Assembly: GCA_964058805.1 (NCBI GenBank)
Contig: CAXKVV010001940.1
Coordinates: 1 to 23,457 of the forward strand
Reading direction: 5' to 3'
Length of the DNA: 23,457 nt
Source of the DNA: Schoenoplectus triqueter
Taxonomy: Eukaryota; Streptophyta; Magnoliopsida; Poales; Cyperaceae
Each line of letters starts with the position of its first letter. Position 1 is the first letter of the stretch. Positions 1-9,664 of this stretch are shown one piece after another. The position numbers were made by a program, and so were the translations under genes. The notes under the pieces are model-generated. The model ran no database searches, was not told where the DNA came from, and saw nothing but the letters and a program-made list of their open reading frames with translations.

Positions 1-325
1 AGGATTCCTATAAATGGAGAAAAGTTCATCCCAGAAAAAGGAAAAAAAATGGTTTTCCTTTCTGTTCTGTCTGCTTGTATTACAAACATAAAAGTAAAAA
101 CACATGCTTTATACTTGTAGGATTCAGTTCTTGCTTTTCAACTCCATCAATCAATCCAAAGCACATCAACACATATATGCTTCAAACTAAATCCATTCTG
201 CTTATTGCTGAAACACTAAAGTGCAATTATTAATATTATAGGGTACATTCTTGAAACAATATGTGATACCGACAATATATATATATGATAAAGGTTGGTT
301 TCATTGATCAAATGCTTATTTGGAA
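1..325. other. AT-rich flank downstream of the PGIP-like gene
   Basis: No coding sequence is recognisable here. The stretch lies 3' of the minus-strand PGIP-like gene and should hold its 3' UTR and polyadenylation region. There is a short alternating TA run near 275-287. Nothing else stands out. Confidence 0.5.
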
Positions 326-1360
326 TCAAAATGGTGGTGTAGATATTGGTGCCGGTGCCGGTGCAATACTGGAGCAAGGTGGAAGAGGGTTCCCACAAAG
401 GCACAAATTATTTGCAAATACCTCTGGTTTAAATCGCCACATGTTACCTCCTTGAGGCAGCTCCCCACACAGTCTGTTGAATGACAGATTTGGGTGATAC
501 AACCCAGCAGCTGTGGCAAATGAGTCTGGCACTTTCCCATAGATTTTGTTGTGACTTAGATCAAACCCATATATATTATCCGAGAACTCTATAAAACTCA
601 GATCAAACTCGAAGTTATTATTAGCCAAAACAACATTACCTGCTGTCTTCTGTTTACTGAATAAAAAGGAAGCATCGCCACTAAGTTGGTTGTTTCCCAC
701 ATCAAGTACCTGGAAAGTTGCCCATCCGTAGCATTTCGGTAGTTCGCCAGTTAAGTTGTTATTGGATAGCACAAGCATGGAAGACGGACCGTGGACAAGT
801 CCAGGTGGAATGGTACCTGTGAGGTGATTTATCGAGAGGTCTAAGAAATTCAATTTTGGTGAGGTAGAGAGTGAGGGAGGAATGGTACCGGACAGGTGGT
901 TATTTGATAGATTGATGACGGTGATATTTGGGTGGTAGTAGAAATTTGGCACAGAACCGGATAGAGATGTCTTTATTATGATAAGATATCGAAGGCTGGA
1001 ACTTTTGGTAATGCAGGAAGGAATGGGGCCATAAAGCTGAGGCATATCATACAGCACAAGGTAATCAAGTTCAACTAATTTGCAAATGGCATCTGGAAAG
1101 GGGGCTGATGTCATGTATATGCTTTGAAGGACGAGACTTCCTACACGACCGGTACCGGTACATAGTATGTATGAGTTCCATTGTGCTGAATTGGCTGAGG
1201 CATTACAGAAGTCGAATCCTTTGACCCACCAACTCAGGTTGGGGGGGTGGCCTAACTGCTGCTTGATTTTGAGGAGCACATGTTCATCGTCTTTATTAGA
1301 TGACACTGTGGTGGTGCAGGTGCAAGAGAGGAAGAACAACAGCAAGAGAATGATAGACAT
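326..1360 (-). CDS. Polygalacturonase-inhibitor-like secreted LRR protein
   Basis: Encodes 344 residues if read from the Met at 1360. A longer in-frame Met at 1414 would add 18 residues, but it lies only about 17-26 nt from the TATA box at 1431-1440, probably upstream of the transcript start. The 1360 start also opens directly into a signal peptide (MSIILLLLFFLSCTC), so the product should enter the secretory pathway. The chain then shows an LRRNT_2-like segment (DDEHVLLKIKQQLG), about ten plant-type LRRs (LDLSxNHLTGTIP, INLSNNHLSGTIP, FDLSHNKIYGKVP) and the PGIP-type C-terminal cap with NRLCGELPQGG and NNLCLCGNPLPPC. PGIPs sit in the cell wall and inhibit fungal and insect polygalacturonases. 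Two things are odd. The usual CCxWxxVxC cluster is reduced to two cysteines (FDFC and YILC), and an Ala/Pro-rich tail of about 15 residues follows the last cysteine. PGIP genes are often intronless or have one intron; this one is a single exon. An LRR receptor-like relative that has lost inhibitor activity is the main alternative. Confidence 0.88.
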   Translation of the reverse strand: MSIILLLLFFLSCTCTTTVSSNKDDEHVLLKIKQQLGHPPNLSWWVKGFDFCNASANSAQWNSYILCTGTGRVGSLVLQSIYMTSAPFPDAICKLVELDYLVLYDMPQLYGPIPSCITKSSSLRYLIIIKTSLSGSVPNFYYHPNITVINLSNNHLSGTIPPSLSTSPKLNFLDLSINHLTGTIPPGLVHGPSSMLVLSNNNLTGELPKCYGWATFQVLDVGNNQLSGDASFLFSKQKTAGNVVLANNNFEFDLSFIEFSDNIYGFDLSHNKIYGKVPDSFATAAGLYHPNLSFNRLCGELPQGGNMWRFKPEVFANNLCLCGNPLPPCSSIAPAPAPISTPPF

Positions 1361-1430
1361 GTATGTATCTTTTTTTTCTATTTTCTGGGTTTTTGATGGG
1401 ATGCTGATGTACACACCTGCAGGTGAAAGG

Positions 1431-1440
1431 TTTATATAGA
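1431..1440 (-). promoter_or_regulatory. TATA box of the PGIP-like gene
   Basis: On the minus strand the sequence reads TCTATATAAA, a near-ideal plant TATA box. It lies about 70-80 nt upstream of the Met at 1360. Plant transcription starts about 25-35 nt downstream of the TATA box, so the predicted start is near 1400-1408. That leaves a leader of about 40-50 nt before the 1360 Met and excludes the 1414 Met. Confidence 0.6.
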
Positions 1441-2869
1441 TGGACTAATTTAATTTAGTAACAATTAATCTACGAGCAATAATTAACTAATGCACATCGT
1501 ATGAGCATTAATGGGATGGGATAGACTTTTCAGAATAGTTCACATGCACTTGAATGTATTACTGAATGTTCAATGCTACGATTAATTAACATTAATTTGA
1601 CTTTACGTTGTGGTATCTAATTAAGAAATTAATTAGTTACATTACAGCTTCAATCTGTTAATTTGCTTTTTTGCGGAAAAAAAATCATTCAAAAATGATC
1701 CAAGAGAAAAGGGCAAACGGCCAACATATACTATGTACGATAAAAGAAAAGGAAATGAAGTGGTTTTATTTTCTTTTTATTTTAAACTTTTTTAATGGGA
1801 ATGTAGGTAGAAATTCTGATTAAAACAACACATCGAAACTGTAATTTCTAATGGTCAGCTTCATGTGAAATGAATATGAGGAGGTTTAATTTATTAATTT
1901 AATTATTCCATAAATGAGTTTTGAGTATTTGGAACCTTTTAACAAAATGTTATTTCTTTGTGGGTTTACCATACAATAAGAATATAAATTACTAGATCGC
2001 TCTTGAATTTAAAATGATCAATAACAACTCGAAACTGGAACAAGAAAGGAAAAAAAAAACCATTCGGTAGATCCAAGAAGCACAAAATTCTAGAGCTTAG
2101 AGATAACAACTTCAATGTCAACTGTGAAGTCTAAACTGAAAAAAAATATATTATCTAGCTGAGATTCAGGGGGCACATAGTGTATATGAAGGCTAAACAT
2201 ATAAGATAATAAGAAGTGCCCTTATTAATTTATTTTTTAATTATGTCGCAATTTTCATTTGCAGATAAGGACAATTAACAAGCTAATATAGAATATTCAT
2301 CACGGGTTGACCCGTTACCTAGGGCATTTCTGGACGTACGACCAAATTTCATCTCTCTCCTATAATCAGTGAACTCTTCAATATTTTGTATTTAATAAAT
2401 AGTAAATATCAGCCCTTCGCCTTCTGCTTTTTGATTTTTGATCCGTTCGGTTGTCATTTTTTTTGAAATGGGTTTGATATTATTTTCTATCTTTTCTGCC
2501 CAGCTAGTACAAATTCGTGGGAAAATGAAAATCAAATTGGGCTTAATTTTACTATTTCCTCGTTGTGACGCTATCTAAGTTAGTGGGCTTAGTTGAAGAT
2601 TAAAAGTAACATCAAATTATTATTATTTTTTTGTGTGTAGTACGCGTAACGTTAATCATCAACTATTATATATACCACAAATTAGATAAAGCTATTACAA
2701 TTAATTAAGCTAGTGTTAAATGTTTACAAGCTGTTTATTAGTTATCTGTCCGAGAAACAAACTATCACACATTAGCATAAGAGTACTTTTTTTTTTTCGG
2801 TCTTCTTTTCTTATGCTAATGCCCCGTATTCTCTCCTCGTCTCTAAGAATTTCCTGTGCTTCTGCTCTT
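1441..2869. other. AT-rich intergenic region upstream of the PGIP-like gene
   Basis: No gene was recognised. The stretch is low-complexity AT-rich DNA that contains the upstream promoter of the minus-strand PGIP-like gene. A perfect short inverted repeat, CGGGTTGACCCG, lies at 2303-2314 in an otherwise AT-rich context. I see no transposon termini with target duplications. Confidence 0.5.
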
Positions 2870-2921
2870 TATGTTAGCTGCTTTCGGCATCAATATTTGC
2901 TGTTATTTTTGTACAAGCATA

Positions 2922-3243
2922 GAATTCTGTTATTTATTTAAAAAAAATACAAAAAAAATTTAAAAGTAAAAAAAATTATAAATATATTTTTTTACTTGTA
3001 GATTGATAGCCTATCAAATTTCATGTAATTTCATTAATGATTGATACTTCATCAAAGTTTATCAAATTTAGCTATCTTTCACTAACATTTGTAATGCTTC
3101 TAAATTAACGGTTTTGAATGAACTATCAAACATTAATAAAATTGCATGAGATTTGATGGACTATCTATAAGTAAAAGAATATATTTATAATTTTTTCTAC
3201 TTTTTAAGATTTTATATATTTTTTAAAATAAATAACAGAACTC
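2922..3243. mobile_element. Foldback MITE flanked by TA duplication
   Basis: This 322-bp AT-rich element has long inverted arms. The left end reads GAATTCTGTTATTTATTT. The right end read in reverse is GAGTTCTGTTATTTATTT. The arms stay alignable inward, through TTATAAATATATT, TTTACTTRTAGAT and ATCAAATYTCATG, to a centre near 3080. Both ends are flanked by TA (2920-2921 and 3244-3245), a TA target duplication as made by Tc1/mariner (Stowaway-type) elements. The terminal bases do not match the common Stowaway consensus CTCCCTCC, so the superfamily is inferred from the TA alone. It has no coding capacity. It sits directly against the LINE fragment that begins at 3246 and probably inserted into it. 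Confidence 0.75.
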
Positions 3244-3245
3244 TA

Positions 3246-3832
3246 TTCTTCATTGACTATTGCCAATTCAGATTTTTACATATTTAGCTTCAATCCTGTT
3301 ACTTCTAGGAAAATAGTGAGTATGGATTTTAAAATATGGAATTGTCTCAATTGCGATTTGAAGATAAAAATGGAGTCAACAATATAAAGAAGACAGTTGA
3401 CAGAGTTATGCAATTGAGGTTCCCAAGCTCTTGTTATGGTCATTTTTTGAATCCATACGATCAATATGTCAAATGCTAGGATGAATAAATAAAGGGATAA
3501 TGAGTCTCCTTGTCCGACCCCTCATTTAAGTATAATTTTTTTGCCCATAATTTTGTTAATTAAAACCTGTGAGTAACCTCCTAAACTGAATTTTGTATCC
3601 ATTGAATCCATAATTTGTGGGAAGCCTTTTGCCATTAAGCATTTAATTAGGAAATTCTAATTCAATGTGTCAAATGCTTTATGTATATCTGCTTTAAAGA
3701 TAACTACTTTGAAATTATTTTTTTTTCCATTATGTAGCAGCTGTTGTGTGTAAAGGAAGTTCTCAGTGATCAACCTTTTATGTAGAAATCCTGTTTGATT
3801 TGGATCAACCTTTTGTGTGTAAAGGAAGTTCT
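3246..3832 (-). pseudogene. L1-type LINE reverse-transcriptase fragment
   Basis: Read on the minus strand in a single frame this is the palm region of a plant L1-clade reverse transcriptase. In order it shows QTGF..RLITENFLY (about 3740-3795), the motif A region KADIHKAFD (3668-3695), GVGQGD (3504-3521) followed by LYLFILAFD, then LLYIVDSIFIF, and finally the segment around VTGLKLNM. The catalytic YADD box has become YIVD (3375-3386), so one of the paired aspartates is lost. At least two in-frame stops are present. The fragment has no endonuclease and no C-terminal part, and it is bounded by the foldback MITE on one side and the enoyl-ACP reductase exon relic on the other. It is a dead remnant, not a functional gene. 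Similarity to plant LINEs is from recognised motifs, not from a search. Confidence 0.85.
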
Positions 3833-3833
3833 C
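3744..3833. repeat. Paired direct repeats at the LINE/reductase junction
   Basis: TTGTGTGTAAAGGAAGTTCTC-type sequence (21 bp) occurs at 3744-3764 and again, identical, at 3813-3833. GATCAACCTTTT occurs at 3768-3779 and again at 3803-3814. The second 21-mer ends exactly where similarity to the enoyl-ACP reductase exon begins. Such short templated duplications are typical filler DNA at a repaired break. Confidence 0.8.
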
Positions 3834-3893
3834 GAGTTCTTGCATTTGAGATTGGCAGAAAAGGAGATATTAGAGTTAACACCATATGTGCAG
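3833..3893 (+). pseudogene. Exon relic of plastid enoyl-ACP reductase (FabI/MOD1 type)
   Basis: The plus-strand frame reads SRVLAFEIGRKGDIRVN followed by TICAG. This resembles the conserved stretch of plant NADH-dependent enoyl-[acyl-carrier-protein] reductase near its cofactor-binding region (RVLAFEAGRK..IRVNTISAG in the family). That enzyme performs the last reduction in each round of plastid fatty-acid elongation. Only this single exon is present. Its 3' edge is a good splice donor, CAG|GTATAT at 3893/3894, and the sequence beyond is AT-rich as in an intron, so the copy came from genomic DNA and not from cDNA. The 5' edge merges into the antisense LINE sequence through a duplicated 21-mer. 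The upstream and downstream reductase exons are not in this window. The short length is the main uncertainty; the match covers about 20 residues and is not generic. Confidence 0.65.
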
Positions 3894-4159
3894 GTATATT
3901 CTTTAGACTATCAAGTTTTACTCATTTTTATTTTTATTTTTTGTTGTCGTGTTTGGAGGTAACTGAGAACTTAATTTGGTTAATGAGATTTATCTTTAAT
4001 CGAGGTATGTACATGTATTAATTTTAGAATTGGTGCTAAATATTTATAACTGACATTTTTAAGAAATGTAATTAGAATTTTGTGGACCAAGTGATTGATA
4101 ATTTTGTAGTACCAATTTGTTAATTTATTGATTATTTTGTCTTTTCCTGTTGCTATTAG

Positions 4160-4227
4160 ATAATAATCGTGAGAGACTACAGGAGGAGTTATTTGTCATT
4201 TGGAGAAGTGCAAGCACAATGGATTAA
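4160..4227 (+). pseudogene. Possible terminal exon spliced after the reductase relic
   Basis: An acceptor-like TTGCTATTAG ends at 4159. Joined in phase to the G left by the upstream donor at 3893, the next codons read DNNRERLQEELFVIWRSASTMD and then stop at 4225-4227. The 266-bp gap has GT...AG ends and plant-intron composition. I do not recognise the peptide. It is hydrophilic with a short helical look, and it lies about 680 bp before a CACTA-like 3' terminus, where the last exon of an element gene would be expected. The exon call is an inference from splice signals and phase only. Confidence 0.3.
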
Positions 4228-4529
4228 TTAACATCAGTTATATGTTATAAATTATTATGTAATTTGGTAGTATTTTTTAATATCAATGAAAAATTGGATG
4301 TTAAAATATTATTTCGTTATGAATGTTGTTCTTTGAACTTGTCTTTAATTAGACTGTAGTTATATTATATGTTATTAATCTCATAGCATTTTTTTATAAT
4401 AAAATTATATTTTGGAATCTTAGAATCATTAATTATTTAATTATCATAAACTATCAATTAAAATAATTCAGCGACTCATTTGTACGATTAAAGCATTCAA
4501 TATTAAATTAGATTTATTAATGCGATTTT

Positions 4530-4906
4530 ATAAACTGTTGCAATAATTTATTACTACATGGCATTTACACATATTTGCAATGAAAATTTAGTTGTGTCAA
4601 ATATGAGATGCAACCATAAAATTAGTTGCAATATATGATATTTTGCCACCGTATATTGGTTATAGTAAACACACGATGCAACCACGTGATTGGTAGCAGT
4701 AGCTCTATTGCTACGTCAATGTTACAACTAGCTTTTCGTTGCATTAAATATAACAATTGCAACAAAGTGTATTGTTGTGTATCTATTGCTACGAGCTATA
4801 TTGCAACAACTAGCAACCAATTATCTTTGTTGCAAATTGATTTTAATGCTACAAATATTTATTGCAACAAATTTTTTGGTTGCCCGACTTTGTAAATGGT
4901 GTAGTG
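4530..4906. mobile_element. 3' terminal region of a CACTA-like transposon
   Basis: The segment ends in TTTGTAAATGGTGTAGTG. Its reverse complement begins CACTACACCATTTAC, which is the signature end of CACTA (En/Spm) elements. Inside it is packed with subterminal repeats in both orientations around the core GTTGCAA/TTGCAAC, for example at 4537, 4624, 4757, 4800, 4829 and 4861. Such arrays bind the element-encoded TNPA-like protein. A weak mirror of the terminus, TACTACATGGCATTTAC, lies at 4552 and could be the other end of a non-autonomous copy of about 355 bp. The 3-bp flanks there (TAT versus CCT) do not match, so the true 5' end may be elsewhere. No transposase was found. Confidence 0.6.
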
Positions 4907-5305
4907 CCTGGTTGCTGGTGGCTTATATGAACACTGACAGATTAAGCATCCTGGAACCTAGATGATTGTTGATCTGTAATAGTTCAACCACTGTCAATAG
5001 AGTGGTGTACCAGAGAAATGTACAGCAAGAAAATTGAATGAGAGGCAACAAATTTTATAGCAGCAAAAAAAGACGAGGAGTACCGAAAATCAGATGAGTG
5101 AATTCGACGAACTAACTTTTCCTAAGGAAGCATAGGACAACAATGGGGAGGACCGGAGGAGACTGTTTAGGGCGCAGGGAAGAAAGAGATTGTGTAAATA
5201 AGAAAAGATCTGAAGATATTTTGGATATTAATAAAATATTTTTTTTATATTATACATTAACTGTAGAGTAATAAAACTTTAAAATGACATATAACTATTT
5301 TTTTT
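4907..5305. other. Unassigned region
   Basis: No gene, RNA or element end was recognised. The part from about 4907 to 5210 is less AT-rich than its surroundings. It looks like degraded unique sequence between the CACTA terminus and the next foldback element. Confidence 0.4.
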
Positions 5306-5640
5306 TTAAAAGAAAGAGTCATTTGTTATTATTAATAATTATTATTATTAAATTAATATTATTAAAAATAAGAGTGAGAATCGTAACATTTCAAATATAA
5401 GAATGGTAGCGTGTCACTGCCAGTGGCGCGTTTCGTCCAAACCCGCGCAAGTGAGAATGGAGAGGTACTACGTGTTTTGTATATATAAGAAACAAACACG
5501 TCACTGGCAGTGTCGTGTTTCGTAAGAATAATGAAACGCGCCACTAGCAGTGGCGCGTTGGCATTCATATATTTAAAATTTTATATTTCTCACTCTTATT
5601 TTTAATAATATTAATTTAATAAAACTTATTATTACTAAAA
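5306..5640. mobile_element. Foldback element with three CACTG-N-CAGTG palindromes
   Basis: Outer arms are inverted. ATTAAATTAATATTATTAAAA followed by ATAAGAGTGAGAA at about 5349-5380 pairs with TTCTCACTCTTATTTTTAAT and what follows at about 5587-5620. Pairing continues more weakly outward into TTATTATTA runs and inward to the GC-rich core. The core has three copies of one near-palindromic motif: GTCACTGCCAGTGGCGCGTT (5413-5432), GTCACTGGCAGTGTCGTGTT (5500-5519) and GCCACTAGCAGTGGCGCGTT (5540-5559). Each can fold alone, and the first and third also pair as part of the large hairpin. Boundaries are approximate because no target duplication was found. The superfamily is unknown and there is no credible coding capacity. 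Confidence 0.55.
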
Positions 5641-5644
5641 ACTG

Positions 5645-7055
5645 AAGAAACTAGGACATTATTTGAGGAATCTTCAACAGATAGCCAAGATCCTCTACTT
5701 GTAGTTGCGGTGCATAAAATTGGAGAGAATTATGTGATCACCAGAAGTATGATCGATGTTAATTTGGTGTGCATTTCTTTTTTTTGATGCATTGGTGAGT
5801 CCAATTTATTTTGTGAAACAGAGAGGAAGAATGAGAGAACAAAGCTTGCCAAAGTGTTACTCAGTACGCAGTTATGTACCCTAGTTGAAAATATTATTTT
5901 CAATTATGCACATTTCTCCATCCTCACCCTCACCGACCCTAGTTGTGAAAATCTTCCTCATCTTCTTGTTCCCACTGAAAATCTGAACGTCTTTCTTCAA
6001 TTAACCATTTGTTTCTTGTCATAATAAGCTACTGAGGCAGCGAGCTAGCTTCGTCTTTGTCGGGTAGACTATCTCTTTCTTCTTCTACACCTTTTATGTA
6101 GATTCTGAATGATGGCATGAGAAGCAATTTAACAGCTTCTGCATTTTGGGGACCAAATGAATTACATTTCATGCTTCAAATTAGTTAAGTGCTACATCAA
6201 AATAAATGTTATTTATGTAATGATAATTAAGAACAGGAAATTAATGCGAAAGTAGGTAGGAAGCAAATGAATACACATAGAGAGAATAGGAATGTGAAGC
6301 ACAGCATAGGTCATAGGTCTTAGGAATGTGGTGCATATATGTGTCTCCGACTCTCTGTCACTGTAAGTCCAGTTGATCTTAACATGCACTTCAACGACAA
6401 GATTTGGAGACTTGGCTGTTGAAGATGACTTCCCCTAACATTGTGATTCCTGTGATTTTGGGCAGGCATGCTGACACGGCTGGTCGATCGTATGATTCTT
6501 CTCCTTGACTTTTTGTTCGTTTATTTGGGTAACGAAGGGATCTCTTTATGAATAGAAAAGTGTCTGAGGAATGAGATAAAAGGACACATTTTCTTAAGAA
6601 CAGCACGAAAGTGCTTAATTATGATAAGATAAAGGCACCAGCAATAATAGGTCGTTTACTTCAAAGCTAATCTTTTAATAATAAATTAAAGAAGTGCGAC
6701 TTCGGCGGTTTATTTGTACTTAGCAATAATTTGAATAGTCAGACGTCAGCGGTTCTAGAGACCAATAAAAAAACGATGTTTGACTAGATGCCATTTTGTA
6801 AACTCTTTTTATTAAGATTTTTACTATGATATACTGACTGTAATAAGAAAATCGCTTTTGAAACCTTCATTGGATCAAGTTTGGAATATCTAACGTCCCA
6901 CTCAACATTATCTGCATACCATTTTTTCCCCTCCAAATTTTAGTATTTTCTGTATGATTGTTTCTTAAAATTATATCAGAAGGAACAAATTTTGGGAAAA
7001 ACAAATTGAGTCCAATCTAATTATTTTTTTTCCTAAAATTTTACATTTATTTTTT
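5645..7055. other. Unassigned AT-rich region
   Basis: No gene was recognised on either strand. Open frames here are short and lack family motifs. A 16-bp direct repeat ATTTTTTTCCTAAAAT occurs near 7023-7039 and 7049-7064, immediately before the RTE-like LINE. It may reflect slippage or the disturbed insertion point of that LINE. Confidence 0.45.
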
Positions 7056-9445
7056 TCCTAAAATCTCATGCCAGATCGATTTTTTCCTCACTAGAAGGGA
7101 GGAGATACCAAACTGCATGGATTGTAAGGTTATACCTGACAAGTGTGTTGTCACACAACCCAAACTTTTGGTGGCTGATTTTTATTTTCAGGTATGCGTT
7201 CGGCGAGAAAGAGACATAAAAATAACGAGAACGAGGTGGTGGAAGCTCAAAAGAGACGTTTCTCAGGTGTTTAAGAATAGAATTATTGCCGAAGGATCGT
7301 GGAACGAAAGTGATGATGTGGATAATATGTGGAAGGAGATGACGACTCACATTTATACTAAAGGTGTTTGGAGTAACTAGAGGAAATAAATGTGAACCTA
7401 AAGATACTTGGTGATGGAATGATGATGTACAAAAGGCTATCAATGAGAAAAAAGAATGTTACAAACGTTTACATCACAACAGGAGTGATGATAACATACA
7501 GAAGTACAAAGAAGCTAGAAGAAACACAAAGAAAGCTGTGAGCGAAGCAAGGGGTCAGGCATACACGGAGCTGTATCGAAAATTAGATATGAAAGATGGC
7601 GAAAATGATGTCTACAAGATGACTAAACTTCGAGAAAGGAAGACAAGAGACTTCAACCAAGTTAAATGTATTAAGGATGAGACTGATAGACTTTTGGTGA
7701 AGGATGAGGAAATTAAAAACATATGGAGAGAATATTTCAACAAGCTATTCAACGACGAGAGTAAAAAAACCGCAATCGAGTTGGACGACTCAATTGACAC
7801 CAACAGGCGATTTATTCGGAGAATTCAAGAGTCTGAGGTGAAAGAAACATTAAAAAAGATGAAAACATGTAAGACGTTAGGACCAGATGACATCCCGATT
7901 GAGGTATGGAGATGTCTTGGAGATATAGCAATAGAGTGACTCACTAAACTATTTAATACCATTTTTCGGTCCAATAAGATGTCTGATGAGTAGAAAAAAA
8001 GTATATTAGTACCAATCTTCAAGAATAAATGAGATATTCAAAGTTGTACTAATTACAAAGGAATTAAGCTCATGAGTCATACCATGAAGCTTTGGGAGAG
8101 AGTGATCGAGCACCGTTTAAGAAAACTGACAACTATCTCTAAAAATCAGTTTGGTTTTATGCCTAGGAGGTCCACTATGGAGGTGATTTTCTTGATAAGA
8201 CAACTTATGAAGAGACACCAGGAACAGAAGAATGACCTATATGTGATATTTGTTGATTTAGAGAAAGCGTATGATAAAATTCCGAGAAATATCATGTGGT
8301 GGGCGCTCAAAAGGAAACTAGTCCCAACAAAATACGTTACCCTTATTAAGGATATGTACACAAATGTTGTGACTTGTGTCAGAGCATGTGACGGCGAGTC
8401 CGATACATTTACTATTAAGATAAAATTACATCAAGGGTCAGCATTGAATCCATATATTTTTCACCTTAGTGATGGACGAGATCACAAAGGACATACAAGG
8501 AAATATTCCTTGGTGTATGCCCTTTGCTGATGATGTGGTGCTGATTGACGAGAATAAAATTGAAGTCAATTAAAAACTAAAGTTGTAGAGATAAAATTTA
8601 GAATCAAAAGGTTTTAGACCTAGTAGGATAAAAACTAAATATATGAGGTGTCAGTTCAGCGAGGAAAACTTAGATGACGAAGATATTAGTTTGGATGGAC
8701 GAGTAGTACTCATGAATGACATATTTCGATATTTGGGATCAATATTGTAGAGTGAAGGAGAGATCGATGGAGATGTTAGTCATATAATAAGAGTTGGATG
8801 GGTAAAATGAAGACAAGCATCTGATATTCTATGTGACAAGAAAGTCTCAAACAAACTAAAAGACAAGTTCTACAGGACGGCGATTAAACCCGCAATGATG
8901 TATGGCGCAGAATGTTGGCTACAAAAGGACAACACATCTAGAAAATGAATGTAGCTGAAATGCAGATGTTGCGTTGGATATGTGGTCACACAAGGAAAGA
9001 TCGAATCAGAAATGATGATATTAGGGACAAACTTGGGGTAACATTAATTCAAGAGAATCTAGTCCAAATCGTTTGCGATAGTTTGGTCATATCCAACAAA
9101 TGTCTCCTGAAACACCAGTACACAGCGGTATTTTAAGTCATCCTGAAAATACAAGAAGTGAAAGAGGTCGACCGAGACTGACATGGGAGAAAGTAATAAA
9201 AAGATATTTGAAGGAATGAAATATACCCAAAGAGCTTGCTTTTGATAAGATTGCTTGGAAGATGGCGATTCATGTACCTGAACCATGATTTAGGAGTTAG
9301 AGTATAATAGTAGAGTTATAGACTTCATATTCTTAGATTTTTAGGATTTTAGGATTTAGAATTTAGAAATAGATTTTAGAAATATAGGTTTAAAAATAGG
9401 ATTTTAGGATTTAGAAATAGGTTTTATAACAGAGATTTATTGTGC

Positions 9446-9545
9446 AATTATTATTATTATTATTGCTATTACTATTAGCATATTATCACCATCATTATCA
9501 TTATCATTTTTATTTATATATTATTATTATTATTATTTTATTTAT
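9446..9545. repeat. Imperfect ATT/ATC trinucleotide repeat
   Basis: ATTATTATT runs are interrupted by GCT, ACT, ATC and CATC units. The stretch lies in the 3' UTR of the RTE-like LINE and could vary in length between individuals. Confidence 0.8.
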
Positions 9546-9664
9546 TTATTTTCTTTTTCTTTCATCATATTCATTTTTATCACTGATATTTGAAATATTT
9601 GATCTTATTCTTTTATGATTGAGTTTCATTTCTAGTCTACCCATTTTATTTGAGATTAAAGGCT

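Noticed and set aside
1167..1439. Open frame on the plus strand over the PGIP-like gene
   Set aside because: It is antisense to a well-supported gene and shows no family motif.
2303..2314. CGGGTTGACCCG palindrome as a regulatory site
   Set aside because: It is too short, with no neighbouring gene start or partner sites.
5362..5568. Minus-strand open frame with internal similarity (ARFI...TKHD..SD)
   Set aside because: The repeated residues only mirror the repeated near-palindromes of the foldback element. Coding is not needed to explain them.
6391..6606. Minus-strand 71-residue open frame
   Set aside because: It has no recognisable domain, no promoter or splice support, and a length expected by chance.
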